Shown here: piece after piece, positions 34,573 to 43,370 of the stretch | Numbering within the stretch: the stretch's first letter is position 1 | Layout of the letters: the number at the start of each line of letters is the position of its first letter | NCBI GenBank assembly: GCA_022843175.1 | Contig: JALHOE010000024.1 | Coordinates: 1-64,000, forward strand | DNA: 64,000 bases | Source: Deltaproteobacteria bacterium | GTDB taxonomy: Bacteria; Myxococcota_A; Polyangia; Polyangiales; JADJMO01 | Reading direction: 5' to 3' | Notes under the pieces: model-generated | Seen by the model: only the letters and a program-made list of their open reading frames with translations | The model's database searches: none | What the model was told of the DNA's origin: nothing | Position numbers and translations under genes: made by a program

Positions 34573-37392
34573 ATGCGCGTGCTCCCTCTCCTGCTCCTCG
34601 TCTCCTGCGCTCCCGCCGCGGAGGAACGTCGCGTCGCTGCGCCGCCCCCCACGCTCGCCAGCGCCGCGCCGAGCACCTCTGCGAGCGTGGCGATCGCGGA
34701 AGCTCCGCCCGAGAAGGGCGACGCGCCGCCCTCGCCGATCGCGCGCACGCCGGTGCAACACCGCCTCGCGGCGGACGCGTGGCAGACGTGCCTGCTCCGC
34801 GCCAACGGCACCGTGACGTGCTGGGGCGCGGGCGCGCTCGTGGCGCCGAGCGTCGGGCTCAAGGGTGGGCTCACGACGCCGGTGCGGCCGGCGACGATCG
34901 CGAACCTCACCGACGCGGTCGAGCTCGCGGTGAGCGCGCACATGGTCTGCGCGCGAAAGAAGGGCGGCACCGTCGCGTGCTGGGGCGCGGGAGATTTCAA
35001 CAAGCTGGCGCTCTCGCGCACGACGGCGACCGAGCTCCCCAACATCACCGGCGTCACCCGCGTGTTCGCGGGCGGAGGGACCGCCCTCACGATGCTCGCC
35101 GGCGACTCGATCGTGCGGTTCGACTACGAGGGCAAGCTGCAGAAGGAGCCGCTGCCCGTCGCGGGGAGCGCGATCATCGACGTGAGCGCCGCGCGCGATC
35201 ACACCTGCCTCGTCGCGAACGACGGCGCCGTCCATTGCTGGGGGAGCAACAGCCTCGGCGCCGTCGGCGGCGTGGGCAAATTCGTCCGCGTGCCGGGGAT
35301 CGAGGACGCGATCGCCGTCTCCACCGACGACTCGTTAACCTGCGTCGTGCGCGCGAGCGGCTACCGCGCGTGCTGGGGCAACGGCCATCACCTGCCCGGC
35401 GGCTACGACAAGGGCAAGTACCCGGTCGTCACCGACAAGAAGCAGAACGATCACTTTCGCGTCGCCGCCGGTCGCACCACGTGCTGGCTCCACCGCGACA
35501 AGCGCGTGTTCTGCGAGGGCGAGGGCAAATACGGCCAGCACGGCGACGGGACGACGAACACCTACGCGAACAATCCGGTCGCGGGCCTGACCGACGCGGT
35601 TGAGATCGCCGTCGGCTTCGACCACGCGTGCGCGCTCCGCGCCAACGACGAGGTGGTGTGCTGGGGCGCCAACGACAACGCGCAGCTCGGCGACGGCACG
35701 CTCATCGATCGCACCCGCCCGATCGGCGTGCTCGGCCTCGGCGGAAAGGAGCCGCCGCCGCCCGCGAAGCCGGGGAGCGGACCGCCGCTCGCGCTCGTCG
35801 CGACATCGGCGGCGAAGGCGTCGTGGCGCGAGGACGAGGTGTGGGGGTACAGCAAGCTCGACCACCCCTTCAGCCTCGGCCGCAGCGAGACGCCGACGAC
35901 GTTCGGGAGCAGGGCAGCCCTCTTCCAGGGCGGCCTCGCGTTCCACGTCGACCGCGGTCTGCTCGGCCCCATCGTCACGCCGAAGGACAGCAAGCTCGTC
36001 GCGCTCGACGGGAGCGACGCGCTGTGGGTCGGCACCAAGGACTCGCTGTCGCGCGCCGCAGATCTCGTCGACGCGAAGAACGGCAAGTTCCAGAAGGTGC
36101 TCTCCATCCCCTACGCCGCGGATTTCTCGGTCACCGACGGGATGGTCGTCGCGGCCGACGCGAGCACGCTCCACATCACCAGGGACTCGGGGAAGACGTT
36201 CACCAAGGTGAAGCCCGCCGGCGATCTCTCCATCGACGAGGTCTACGCGCGCAACGACGGCCTGATCGCGGTCGTCGGCAGCGACAAGGCCGGAGAGCGC
36301 GCGTTCCTCATCGCGAAGGACGGCGCCGCGTTCACCCCCTCCGTCTTCATGCCCAAGAACGTGCAGCAGATCGGCTCGCACATCTACGGCAACGGCTGCC
36401 CCGGCGGCATCCTCTCGAGCGACGGCAAGACGTGGAACGAGTGGGACGGCGAGTACGGCTCGCCGTTCTCGGGCAGCGAATGGGGCAGCGCGCTCAACGT
36501 GTCCGCCTTCCCCGGAGCGTTCTCGAGCAGCTCGCTCAAGACCCACACCTCGCCGCCGGCTCCGGCGCCGGACAAGCAGGGGATCACCGGCAAGCCCGGC
36601 TCCTGTCAGAAGGGTGGCCTCGGCGGCGTCGGCATGGGCGGCTTCGGCCGCGGCCGTCGGCGCGGCGGCGCGTGCAGCGGCGTCACGTGCGTGCGCGCCT
36701 CGATCGGCGAGGAGCCGCGCAACACCAACAACCAGGTCGGCTTCTACACCGACGGCGCGTGCGATCGCGACGGCAAGGGCTTGTGCCAGAGGCCCTTCAA
36801 GCGGTGGCCGCACGTATGGATGACGCAGGCGAAGGCGCCGATCGATCTGCCGGCGGGCTGCGCTCCGATCCGCATCCTCACAGCGGGCGGCATCGGCGTG
36901 CTGCTGTGCGAGAACGACGCGAAGACCCACTCGGTGTACACGATCGCAAAAGACGGCGTCTTCCACGCCGAGGGCACCGTCGCGGCGCTCGCGACCGACG
37001 CGATCACCATCGCGAGCGACGGCACGCTCCTCATCCACCCGGTGTGCAACGAGAAGGCGGTCGGCCCCACGGCGATGTGCCCGGCGGCCCTGGTGCGCAA
37101 CCCCGTCGCGCTCGGCACCGCCAACGCGTGGCGCAGCGTGGGTCCGGCGTTCGCCTACCGCGTGCTCCCCGGCGGCGCCGCGCTCACGATCGGCGGCGAC
37201 GGCGACCTCAAGGTGCAGCTCGCGATCGACCGCGCCGGCAAGTCGACCCCGTGGGGCCCGGCGATCACGCTCACCGCCGATCTGCTCGACCTCGACGTCC
37301 TCAAGGACCGCGTCGTGCTCATCCAGCAGATGACGTCGCGAAAAGAGTTCAAGAGCTACGTCGCCGCCGACGGGCTCGTGCGTCAGGAGTAG
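34573..37392 (+). CDS. Large RCC1-repeat and BNR-like lipoprotein
   Basis: 939 residues from the ATG at 34573. Lipoprotein signal MRVLPLLLLVSC, then an Ala/Pro linker. Residues about 60-400 are RCC1/alpha-tubulin-suppressor-like repeats, each with a Cys pair and CWG (ANGTVTCWGAG, NDGAVHCWGSN, ANDEVVCWGANDNAQLGDGT), expected to fold as a beta-propeller. From about 420 the sequence changes: an Asp-box like BNR/sortilin repeats (ITRDSGKTFTKV near 533) and a Gly/Arg-rich loop near 680. No catalytic motif is visible. It is exposed outside the cytoplasm; a binding role is likely. The gene begins only 34 bases after tRNA-His. Its end overlaps the converging beta-helix gene by 10 bases. A second RCC1 lipoprotein lies at 40.2 kb. 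Confidence 0.85.
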   Translation: MRVLPLLLLVSCAPAAEERRVAAPPPTLASAAPSTSASVAIAEAPPEKGDAPPSPIARTPVQHRLAADAWQTCLLRANGTVTCWGAGALVAPSVGLKGGLTTPVRPATIANLTDAVELAVSAHMVCARKKGGTVACWGAGDFNKLALSRTTATELPNITGVTRVFAGGGTALTMLAGDSIVRFDYEGKLQKEPLPVAGSAIIDVSAARDHTCLVANDGAVHCWGSNSLGAVGGVGKFVRVPGIEDAIAVSTDDSLTCVVRASGYRACWGNGHHLPGGYDKGKYPVVTDKKQNDHFRVAAGRTTCWLHRDKRVFCEGEGKYGQHGDGTTNTYANNPVAGLTDAVEIAVGFDHACALRANDEVVCWGANDNAQLGDGTLIDRTRPIGVLGLGGKEPPPPAKPGSGPPLALVATSAAKASWREDEVWGYSKLDHPFSLGRSETPTTFGSRAALFQGGLAFHVDRGLLGPIVTPKDSKLVALDGSDALWVGTKDSLSRAADLVDAKNGKFQKVLSIPYAADFSVTDGMVVAADASTLHITRDSGKTFTKVKPAGDLSIDEVYARNDGLIAVVGSDKAGERAFLIAKDGAAFTPSVFMPKNVQQIGSHIYGNGCPGGILSSDGKTWNEWDGEYGSPFSGSEWGSALNVSAFPGAFSSSSLKTHTSPPAPAPDKQGITGKPGSCQKGGLGGVGMGGFGRGRRRGGACSGVTCVRASIGEEPRNTNNQVGFYTDGACDRDGKGLCQRPFKRWPHVWMTQAKAPIDLPAGCAPIRILTAGGIGVLLCENDAKTHSVYTIAKDGVFHAEGTVAALATDAITIASDGTLLIHPVCNEKAVGPTAMCPAALVRNPVALGTANAWRSVGPAFAYRVLPGGAALTIGGDGDLKVQLAIDRAGKSTPWGPAITLTADLLDLDVLKDRVVLIQQMTSRKEFKSYVAADGLVRQE

Positions 37393-39149
37393 TCGTGCGT
37401 GGCCGTCGCGGTCGTGCTGCCGCCGGCCTCGGGCTTGGGGAACGACATGCCCGAGAACACGCCCTGCACGCACGAGCGCGTGGAGGAATCGGTGAGGCTG
37501 CCGCCGCTGACCTTCGCGGAGGTGACGCCGCCGTTCTCGTCGATGGTGAACGACACCGTGATCGTGCCGCTGCCGCTCGAGTGGCACGCGCGCAGTGAGC
37601 CGATCCGCCCGCGCACGACCTTGCGCACGACGTCCGCGGGGAGGCCGCCGGACGCGGTGATGGAGGACTCGACCACCTTCGACTTGGGCCCGCCCACGTC
37701 GACGCTGCCGCCGCCGCTGCCGATGCCGATGCCGCCGTAGCTGCCGCCGCCGCCGGGCCCGGTGCCGGCCAGACCGCCGCCGCCGTAGCCGCCGCCGGCG
37801 CTGCCGAGCCCGCCCATGCCGGGCTCGCTACCGAGCACACCGATCATCGCGGTGTCGTCGAACTTCCCCTCGCCGAAGATCTTGGAGACCGACGGGCCCG
37901 AGGAGCCGAGCGTGCCGAGGATGCCGATGGCGCCGAACCCCTTGGCGAACACGCCGTCCTCGCACAGCTTTCCGGTCGACGTGTTCTTCAGCGTCGGGCT
38001 CTCCCAGGGCTTGCAGTCCTTGTTCGACTCGAACGCTGCGCCGGTGATGTGGCGGAAGGTGTTGTTGACGAGCTTCATCTTCGACTCGTCGAAGGGCAGT
38101 CGGATCAACCCGGAAGAGCCCTTGGAGCTGCCGCCGCCGTATTCGAACGTCGAGCCGTCGATCTCCGCCGCGCTGTCGCTGCCGAACGAGAAGTGCTCCC
38201 AGTCGCCCGGCGCCGGAGTGGGCTCGCTCGAGGTGAACGTCACGCCATTGGCGATCAGCTTCACGGGCGACGAGCTGGTGCCGTGGAAGTTGACGCTCGC
38301 CCCCTTCGGGAACCGGATCGTGCTGCCCTTCTCGATCTCGAGCGTGACGGCCGTCCCCTTGGACCGAACGGTGGTCCACCGATCGAACTGGTAGGCGCGC
38401 TTCGGCAGCACCAGCGACTTCTCGAGCGCGCCGAACAACGTGATCGTCCCGGCCGGCGCGGCGCTCACCACGTCGGCGAGACCGATCGGCACCTTCACCG
38501 AGCCGGTGTCGAAATCGATCGCCTCGAGCTTGGTGACCGCCTGCTCGCCGTCGATCCACAGCGCGTAGCCCGCGTTGTTGCGCAGCTTGACGTGCGAGAG
38601 CGCGACGGTGTCGCCGACGAACGGCATCACGAAGAGGCCCGCGGTCTCCTTGCGATACGCGGGGAGGCCCTCGGCGCGGGCGCCGCCGAACTCGATGACC
38701 ACGTGCTCGAGCGCGGACTCGCTGTTCGGGGGCGGCGGCTCGGCGTCGGTGCCCGCGTCGGGCTTCGCGAGCTTCGGCGAGAGCGCATACGGTCGGTGAC
38801 GGAAGACGATCCCGGTCCAGTCGCCCGCCACGCGCGTCGCGCTCGTGAACACGATCGGCTCCTCGGTCGTGCCCTTCGCCTTGAGCGTGCCGCCGTCGAG
38901 CACGAGGCCCGCGCCCTTGGCGAAGGTGACCTTCGCGCCGGCGCCGATCTCGAGCGACTCGCCGGCGTGCACCTGCACGACCTTGTCGATCGTGAGATCG
39001 CAGCGCGCAGGCACCGTCGCCGTGGCGATCGGCTCGACGAGCTTGCAGGTCACGCGCGGCGGCCCCGAGCGCTTGTCGTCGGGGCGTACCTCGACCGTGG
39101 CCTTGCGGCAGCCAAAGACGATCAGGAGGAGGAGGAGCGAACGGCGCAC
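37383..39149 (-). CDS. Beta-helix lipoprotein with AgmX-like C-terminal domain
   Basis: 588 residues. Signal with lipobox (LLLLLIVFGC). The first 400 residues are repetitive beta strands of parallel beta-helix type (KVVQVHAGESLEIGAGAKV, GTTEEPIVFTSA, GTSSSPVKLIANG, STFEYGGGSSKG), a fold used by surface adhesins and polysaccharide enzymes. A Gly-rich linker follows (about 440-490). The C-terminal domain (about 495-588; LPADVVRKVVRGRIGSLRAC, TVSFTIDENGGVTSAKVSGG) is the TonB-like AgmX/PglI type. No catalytic residues could be named. The start is 23 bases from the divergent oxidoreductase start, so its promoter must lie within that gene. Family-level description only. Confidence 0.78.
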   Translation of the reverse strand: MRRSLLLLLIVFGCRKATVEVRPDDKRSGPPRVTCKLVEPIATATVPARCDLTIDKVVQVHAGESLEIGAGAKVTFAKGAGLVLDGGTLKAKGTTEEPIVFTSATRVAGDWTGIVFRHRPYALSPKLAKPDAGTDAEPPPPNSESALEHVVIEFGGARAEGLPAYRKETAGLFVMPFVGDTVALSHVKLRNNAGYALWIDGEQAVTKLEAIDFDTGSVKVPIGLADVVSAAPAGTITLFGALEKSLVLPKRAYQFDRWTTVRSKGTAVTLEIEKGSTIRFPKGASVNFHGTSSSPVKLIANGVTFTSSEPTPAPGDWEHFSFGSDSAAEIDGSTFEYGGGSSKGSSGLIRLPFDESKMKLVNNTFRHITGAAFESNKDCKPWESPTLKNTSTGKLCEDGVFAKGFGAIGILGTLGSSGPSVSKIFGEGKFDDTAMIGVLGSEPGMGGLGSAGGGYGGGGLAGTGPGGGGSYGGIGIGSGGGSVDVGGPKSKVVESSITASGGLPADVVRKVVRGRIGSLRACHSSGSGTITVSFTIDENGGVTSAKVSGGSLTDSSTRSCVQGVFSGMSFPKPEAGGSTTATATHDYS

Positions 39150-39172
39150 GGGCGGCAGTGTACGCTGCCCGA

Positions 39173-40201
39173 GTGCGACGCGTGATCTTCCGCCGGTTCG
39201 GTGAAGCGGACGTACTCGAGATCGAAACCGTTACGAGGCGCACGCCCGGGACGGGAGAGCTCGCCGTCGACGTCGCGTTCGCCGGGATTAACTACGCCGA
39301 TGTGCTCGCGCGGCGCGGCTTCTACAAATGGGCGCCGCCGTTACCGACCTGCGTGGGGTTCGAGTTGTCCGGGACGGTCAGCGCCGTCGGGCCGGGCGTG
39401 ACGTCGCACGCGGTCGGCGATCGCATCGCGGCAGTGAGCCGGTTCGGCGCCTACTCCGAGCAGGTCATCGTCGAGGCCAGGCGCGCGTGGAAGCTGCCCG
39501 CGGGCATGTCGCTCGAGCACGCCGCGGCGATCCCGGCGGTGTACATCACCGCGTGGCAGTCGCTGTGCGAGGTCGCGCGCGTGCGGCGCGGCGACTCGGT
39601 GTTGATCCAGGCGGTCGCCGGCGGCGTGGGCCTGGCGGCGCTGCAGATCTGCAAGCACCTCGGCGTCACGACCTACGGCACCGCGTCCTCCGACGACAAG
39701 CTCGCGTTCGCGCGCGAGCGCGGCCTCGACCACGCGATCAACTACGCGAAGAGCGACTTCGAGAAGGAGATCGCGCGCCTCACCGGCGGTCGCGGCGTCG
39801 ACTTCGTGCTCGACTCGCTCGGCGGCGAGGGTCTCCGCAAGGGCTACCGTTGCCTCGCGCGCGGCGGGCTCGCGGTCACCATCGGCGCCGCGGGCGTCGC
39901 GCCGCCGCACCGCGATCCGATGTCGTTCCTGCGGGCGGGCGTCGAGCTGGTGAAGGGCGGCGTCTATCACCCGTTCCAGCTCATCGAGGACAACCGCGGC
40001 ATCGCCGGCGTGCAGGTGCTGCTCCTGTGGGACGATCTCCCGCGGCTCGATCGGGCGATGGCGCAGCTCTTCGAGTGGCATCGAGACGGCGCGATCGAGC
40101 CGCACATCGATCGGGTGGTGACGATGGAGCAGGCGGCCGAGGCGCACCGCGCGATCGAGGGGCGCGGGACGCGGGGGAAGCTCCTGCTCGCGATGAAGTA
40201 G
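39173..40201 (+). CDS. Zinc-free quinone oxidoreductase (MDR superfamily, VAT1-like)
   Basis: 342 residues from the GTG at 39173, chosen because the family starts MRxVxxxxFG; a GTG five codons upstream (39158) is possible. Features: GINYADVLARRGFY; VGFELSGTVSAVGPGV; the NADPH-binding VLIQAVAGGVGLAALQICK; ATTGA-like YGTASSDDKLAFARERGLD; and GKLLLAMK at the end. No structural or catalytic zinc Cys ligands are present, as expected for quinone reductase-type MDR proteins. It would reduce quinones or enones with NADPH in the cytoplasm. It lies between two lipoprotein genes and is functionally unrelated to them. Confidence 0.88.
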   Translation: MRRVIFRRFGEADVLEIETVTRRTPGTGELAVDVAFAGINYADVLARRGFYKWAPPLPTCVGFELSGTVSAVGPGVTSHAVGDRIAAVSRFGAYSEQVIVEARRAWKLPAGMSLEHAAAIPAVYITAWQSLCEVARVRRGDSVLIQAVAGGVGLAALQICKHLGVTTYGTASSDDKLAFARERGLDHAINYAKSDFEKEIARLTGGRGVDFVLDSLGGEGLRKGYRCLARGGLAVTIGAAGVAPPHRDPMSFLRAGVELVKGGVYHPFQLIEDNRGIAGVQVLLLWDDLPRLDRAMAQLFEWHRDGAIEPHIDRVVTMEQAAEAHRAIEGRGTRGKLLLAMK

Positions 40202-40204
40202 CGG

Positions 40205-41452
40205 CTACTTCGTGTTCGTGAGCGCGTTCCTGCGCTCGAGATCGCCGACGCCGAGCTGACCGCGGTCGTTCGCGCCCGCGCACGCCACGACCCCGCTCGT
40301 CTTCTGCGCGCAGGTGTGGAACCGCCCGGTGCTGACCGACGCGAAGTCGGCGGTGGTCCCGACGCGGGTGGGCGTGGCGCGATCGACGTTGTCCCCCACG
40401 CCGACCGCGCCCTCCACGTTGCGTCCCATGCAGTAGAGGGCGTTGTTGCGCTTGCGCGCGCAGACGTTGAACGTGTCGACGCTGACCGACGCCCAGTCGG
40501 TGTCGGCGTTCACGCGGCGCGGCGTGGTGACGAACGGCGTGGACGTGGGCGCGCCGATCTGGCCGAAGTTGTTCACGCCCCAGCACCACAGCGAGCCGTC
40601 GGCGCGCACGCCGCAGCTCGTGTCCTGCCCGGTCTCGACGTCGATCCAGTCGCTCGCCGCACCGACGCGCGCGGGCGCGCGGATCTGGATCTCGGCGCCG
40701 TCGCCCTGCCCGAGGTGGCCGTCGGTGTTGCGCCCCCAGCACCACAGCGAGCCCGGCGCGCGAATGCCGCAGGTGTGCCCCTGCCCCGGCGCGATCTTCG
40801 TCCAATCGTTGCTCGTGCCGACGCGCAGCGGGCGCGCGCCGAGCACCGGCGGCCACTCGCCCTGGCCGAGCTGGCCCTCGCGGTTCTGCCCCCAGCAGTA
40901 GAGCGCGCCGTCGGAGACGATCGCGCACGCGCCCTCGAACCCCGCGGCGACCTGTTTTGCGGGCCCCGGCAGCGTGACCAGCGTCGGCGACAGGCGACGC
41001 TCGATGTCGCCGAGACCGAGCTCGTTTCGCCCGTTGGTGCCCATGCAGTACACCTGCCCGCCGTCGGTGCGGAAGCAGGTGAAGCGCTCGCCGCCGCTGA
41101 CCTCGGCGATCGCCTGCGCCACCCGTACCCGCGTCGGCTGATCGCGCGAGGCCGTGTCGCCGAGACCGAGCGCGCCGTCGGCGTTGTCGCCCCAGCAGAA
41201 GAGCGCGCCGGTGACGACGGCGCACGAGTGATACTGCCCGGCCGCGACCCCGGAGCCGGTGCCCACCGGCGCGTCGTCGGGAAATCCATCGGTCGTGGAG
41301 GCAGAGTCCTCGCCCCCCCCATCGCCGCTCACCGCCCCGTCCGGCAAGTCGAACAACGCCTCCACATGCAACCCACAACCACAGAAGAGGACAGCCCAAA
41401 CAGGCGCGCGCGTAAGCGAGCGCCTAAACACACTCCTCCACCCCCCCCTCAT
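40205..41452 (-). CDS. RCC1-repeat lipoprotein
   Basis: 415 residues from an ATG overlapping the upstream stop. The signal is MRGGWRSVFRRSLTRAP followed by VWAVLFCGC with a lipobox Cys, then an Asp/Ser/Gly linker. Residues about 70-410 hold at least six RCC1-like repeats with the Cys-Trp-Gly mark (GALFCWGDNADGALGLGD, GALYCWGQNREGQLGQG, GSLWCWGRNTDGHLGQGD, GSLWCWGVNNFGQIG, NALYCMGRNVEGAVGVGD), forming one beta-propeller. It is the last gene of the sigma/FecR operon, suggesting the sigma system controls a surface propeller protein. A palindromic repeat overlaps the signal-peptide codons (41402-41425). No enzymatic motif. Confidence 0.87.
   Translation of the reverse strand: MRGGWRSVFRRSLTRAPVWAVLFCGCGLHVEALFDLPDGAVSGDGGGEDSASTTDGFPDDAPVGTGSGVAAGQYHSCAVVTGALFCWGDNADGALGLGDTASRDQPTRVRVAQAIAEVSGGERFTCFRTDGGQVYCMGTNGRNELGLGDIERRLSPTLVTLPGPAKQVAAGFEGACAIVSDGALYCWGQNREGQLGQGEWPPVLGARPLRVGTSNDWTKIAPGQGHTCGIRAPGSLWCWGRNTDGHLGQGDGAEIQIRAPARVGAASDWIDVETGQDTSCGVRADGSLWCWGVNNFGQIGAPTSTPFVTTPRRVNADTDWASVSVDTFNVCARKRNNALYCMGRNVEGAVGVGDNVDRATPTRVGTTADFASVSTGRFHTCAQKTSGVVACAGANDRGQLGVGDLERRNALTNTK
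41402..41425. repeat. Palindromic element copy inside a signal-peptide coding region
   Basis: The 24 bases AGGCGCGCGCGT-A-AGCGAGCGCCT differ at one base from the arms of the 18085-18156 inverted repeat. It encodes RRSLTRAP of the RCC1 lipoprotein signal region on the minus strand. Confidence 0.7.
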
Positions 41453-42390
41453 CGAAACCCAAGCCCCACAAACGCAGCCCCCCCCACCCAAGCCCCGTGA
41501 AAGCTCACGGGATCCTCCCCGCGCACATCCGCCGTCACGCGCGGCACCATGAACCCGAGCTGCCCCTCGACCCCGAGCCGAAACGGCCCGACGAGGAGCG
41601 TCGGACCGAGCGCCGCCGCGAAGTCGATCGCCGTGCCGAGCCCGCCGCCGGCGATCGTCCGTTCGCTCCCAGGTCGCCCGTCCACACGCACGAACACGAG
41701 CGACGCGCCGGCGCGCACGTCGATCGCCAGCATCCCCGGCGAGCGATACGCGCCGCCGAGGCCGATCGACGCGATCGACGCGTCCACGTTCCCACGCACC
41801 CGCTCGACGCGCATGGCCTCGAAGCCCGCGGTGACGAACGCGCCGAAGCCGCTCGGCGCATACGCCGTGGCGCGGAACGAGCCGCCGACGTCGTTGAGCC
41901 CGTGCCCGCCGCGCGAGCGCAGGATGCCGGAGAGCACGCCCTCGGCGTTCCACGAGGGCGGCGGCAGCACCTTCTTCTGGATGATGATCGTCGCGGCCTT
42001 GCTGCCCGGCGCGTCCTTCGGCGGACCGACCGGCTCGGGCGGCGGCGGCAGCGCGAGCTCGGCCCACGACGTGAGATAGAGCTGCGAGATCGCGAGCGCG
42101 AACGTGCGCTCACGCCCCTTGCCCTTGGGCAGCGGCAGCTCGCGCTCGAGCTTCTTCGCGGTCACCGGATCCTCGATCACGATCCGCAGCTTGTTGCCGT
42201 CGCACGTGACCCGCGCAGGCGGGAACGAGTCCTTGCGCTCGTCGATCACCGCGGCGAGGTCGACCGAGACCAGGCGCTCCACCTCGGCGCTGTCGAGCGA
42301 GCCGCAACCCTCCGCGTCGACACGCACCCCATCGGCGCGTGCTCGCGTAGCCAGTGCAGTCATCGCCACGACCAGCGCCGCTCGTCTCAT
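41449..42390 (-). CDS. Exported protein of unknown function in the sigma/FecR operon
   Basis: 313 residues. Signal peptide MRRAALVVAMTALATRARA. The N-terminal part (about 20-115) contains LVSVDLAAVIDERKDSFPP and a single Cys pair (GCGSL, TCDG). The C-terminal half (150-313) has alternating hydrophobic, Gly-rich and aromatic strands (GVLSGILRSRGG, FVTAGFEAMRVERV, MLAIDVRAGASLVFVRV, LRLGVEGQLGFMVP-type) ending in FVGLGFR. A terminal aromatic/Arg residue and Gly-rich strands suit an outer-membrane beta-barrel, which is an inference. ATGA overlaps link it to the FecR gene before it and the RCC1 gene after it. Confidence 0.7.
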   Translation of the reverse strand: MRRAALVVAMTALATRARADGVRVDAEGCGSLDSAEVERLVSVDLAAVIDERKDSFPPARVTCDGNKLRIVIEDPVTAKKLERELPLPKGKGRERTFALAISQLYLTSWAELALPPPPEPVGPPKDAPGSKAATIIIQKKVLPPPSWNAEGVLSGILRSRGGHGLNDVGGSFRATAYAPSGFGAFVTAGFEAMRVERVRGNVDASIASIGLGGAYRSPGMLAIDVRAGASLVFVRVDGRPGSERTIAGGGLGTAIDFAAALGPTLLVGPFRLGVEGQLGFMVPRVTADVRGEDPVSFHGAWVGGAAFVGLGFR

Positions 42391-43370
42391 TCGGTCAGAG
42401 GCATCATACGCGCGGCGTGCGGCCCCGAGGGGTGCGCCTTGAGGTATCGCTGCGCCGCGGCACGTGCCTTGGCGGCGTTCCCCGCGCTCTTCCACGACAC
42501 GGCCTCTTCGGCCAGCGCGTCCTCGGCCAGGGCGCCGTGCGGGGCTGCGCCATGACAACGGGCGAAGGCCTCGGCTGCGGCGCCGTGCTTGCCGCGCATG
42601 CGCTCCACGCGCCCGAGCGTGAAGAGCGCGCTCGCGATGCGACCATCGCTCGGATAGGTGGTGATCATCGTGCGAAGCGCGGTGGCGGCCTCGTCGTAGC
42701 GGTGCGCGGCGCGGGCCTCGTCGGCCTTGGCGAGCAGCGCCTCGACGGTGGGCGGCGCGGGCTTCTTGTCCACCGTCGGCGGCGGGGGCGCGCTCACTGT
42801 CGGCTCCACCGGACGCACCGCGGGGACCTCGAGCGTCTCGCCGATCGAGAGCTCGGTGGTCTTGCCGCCGCCCTCGACCTCGACCCGCCCGCGGAGCACG
42901 TGCACGCGCACCTTGCCGCTCTGCATCGTCACGCTGAACGCGGTGCCGAGCACGCGGACGGTCACGTCCCCGGCGTGCACCACGAACTTGCGCTTGGGGT
43001 TCGGCTTGACGTCGTAGCGGGCCTCGCCGCCCGTCTGGGTGAGGCGCACCTGCTCGTCGCCCTGCTCCTCGAGCTTCACCTGCGCGTCCTTCACCAGCGC
43101 GACCTCGGAGCCGTCGGCGAGCTGCATCGTCGGCGTCGTCGGCGCGACCGCGACCGGCTGCGGCGTCCCGCGGAGCTTGTAGGTGGCGAGCCCGATCACC
43201 GCCGCGAGGAGCACGGCCGCCGCCGCCATCCACATCACCGGCAGCGGCTTCTTCGCGAGGCGCGCGCGCTTCTCGTCCTGCACGCGCATGAGCACGCGCT
43301 GCTCGCGCAGGTCGTTCCACGCGGGCTCCATCGATCGCTTCACTCGTGCCCAGCGTTCTTCGCCGCTCAT
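42387..43370 (-). CDS. FecR-domain protein with C-terminal TPR-like repeats
   Basis: 327 residues. The N-terminus is cytoplasmic and helical. One transmembrane helix at about 45-63 (MWMAAAAVLLAAVIGLATY). The periplasmic FecR domain spans about 80-185: LADGSEVALVKDAQVKLEEQ, FVVHAGDVTVRVLGTAFSV and VHVLRGRVEVEG are the usual FecR pattern. A Pro-rich linker and TPR-like helices (about 215-327; ALLAKADEARAAHRYDEAA) follow. FecR proteins are anti-sigma or pro-sigma factors that signal across the membrane to an ECF sigma; no zinc-finger anti-sigma domain is seen. It overlaps the sigma gene by ATGA and is the probable partner of that sigma. Confidence 0.85.
   Translation of the reverse strand: MSGEERWARVKRSMEPAWNDLREQRVLMRVQDEKRARLAKKPLPVMWMAAAAVLLAAVIGLATYKLRGTPQPVAVAPTTPTMQLADGSEVALVKDAQVKLEEQGDEQVRLTQTGGEARYDVKPNPKRKFVVHAGDVTVRVLGTAFSVTMQSGKVRVHVLRGRVEVEGGGKTTELSIGETLEVPAVRPVEPTVSAPPPPTVDKKPAPPTVEALLAKADEARAAHRYDEAATALRTMITTYPSDGRIASALFTLGRVERMRGKHGAAAEAFARCHGAAPHGALAEDALAEEAVSWKSAGNAAKARAAAQRYLKAHPSGPHAARMMPLTE

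Noticed and set aside
34365-35090. Minus-strand open frame crossing tRNA-His containing DLNPRQPEPQSG
   Set aside because: This peptide is the well-known false translation of an antisense tRNA. The frame also lies opposite the RCC1 gene.
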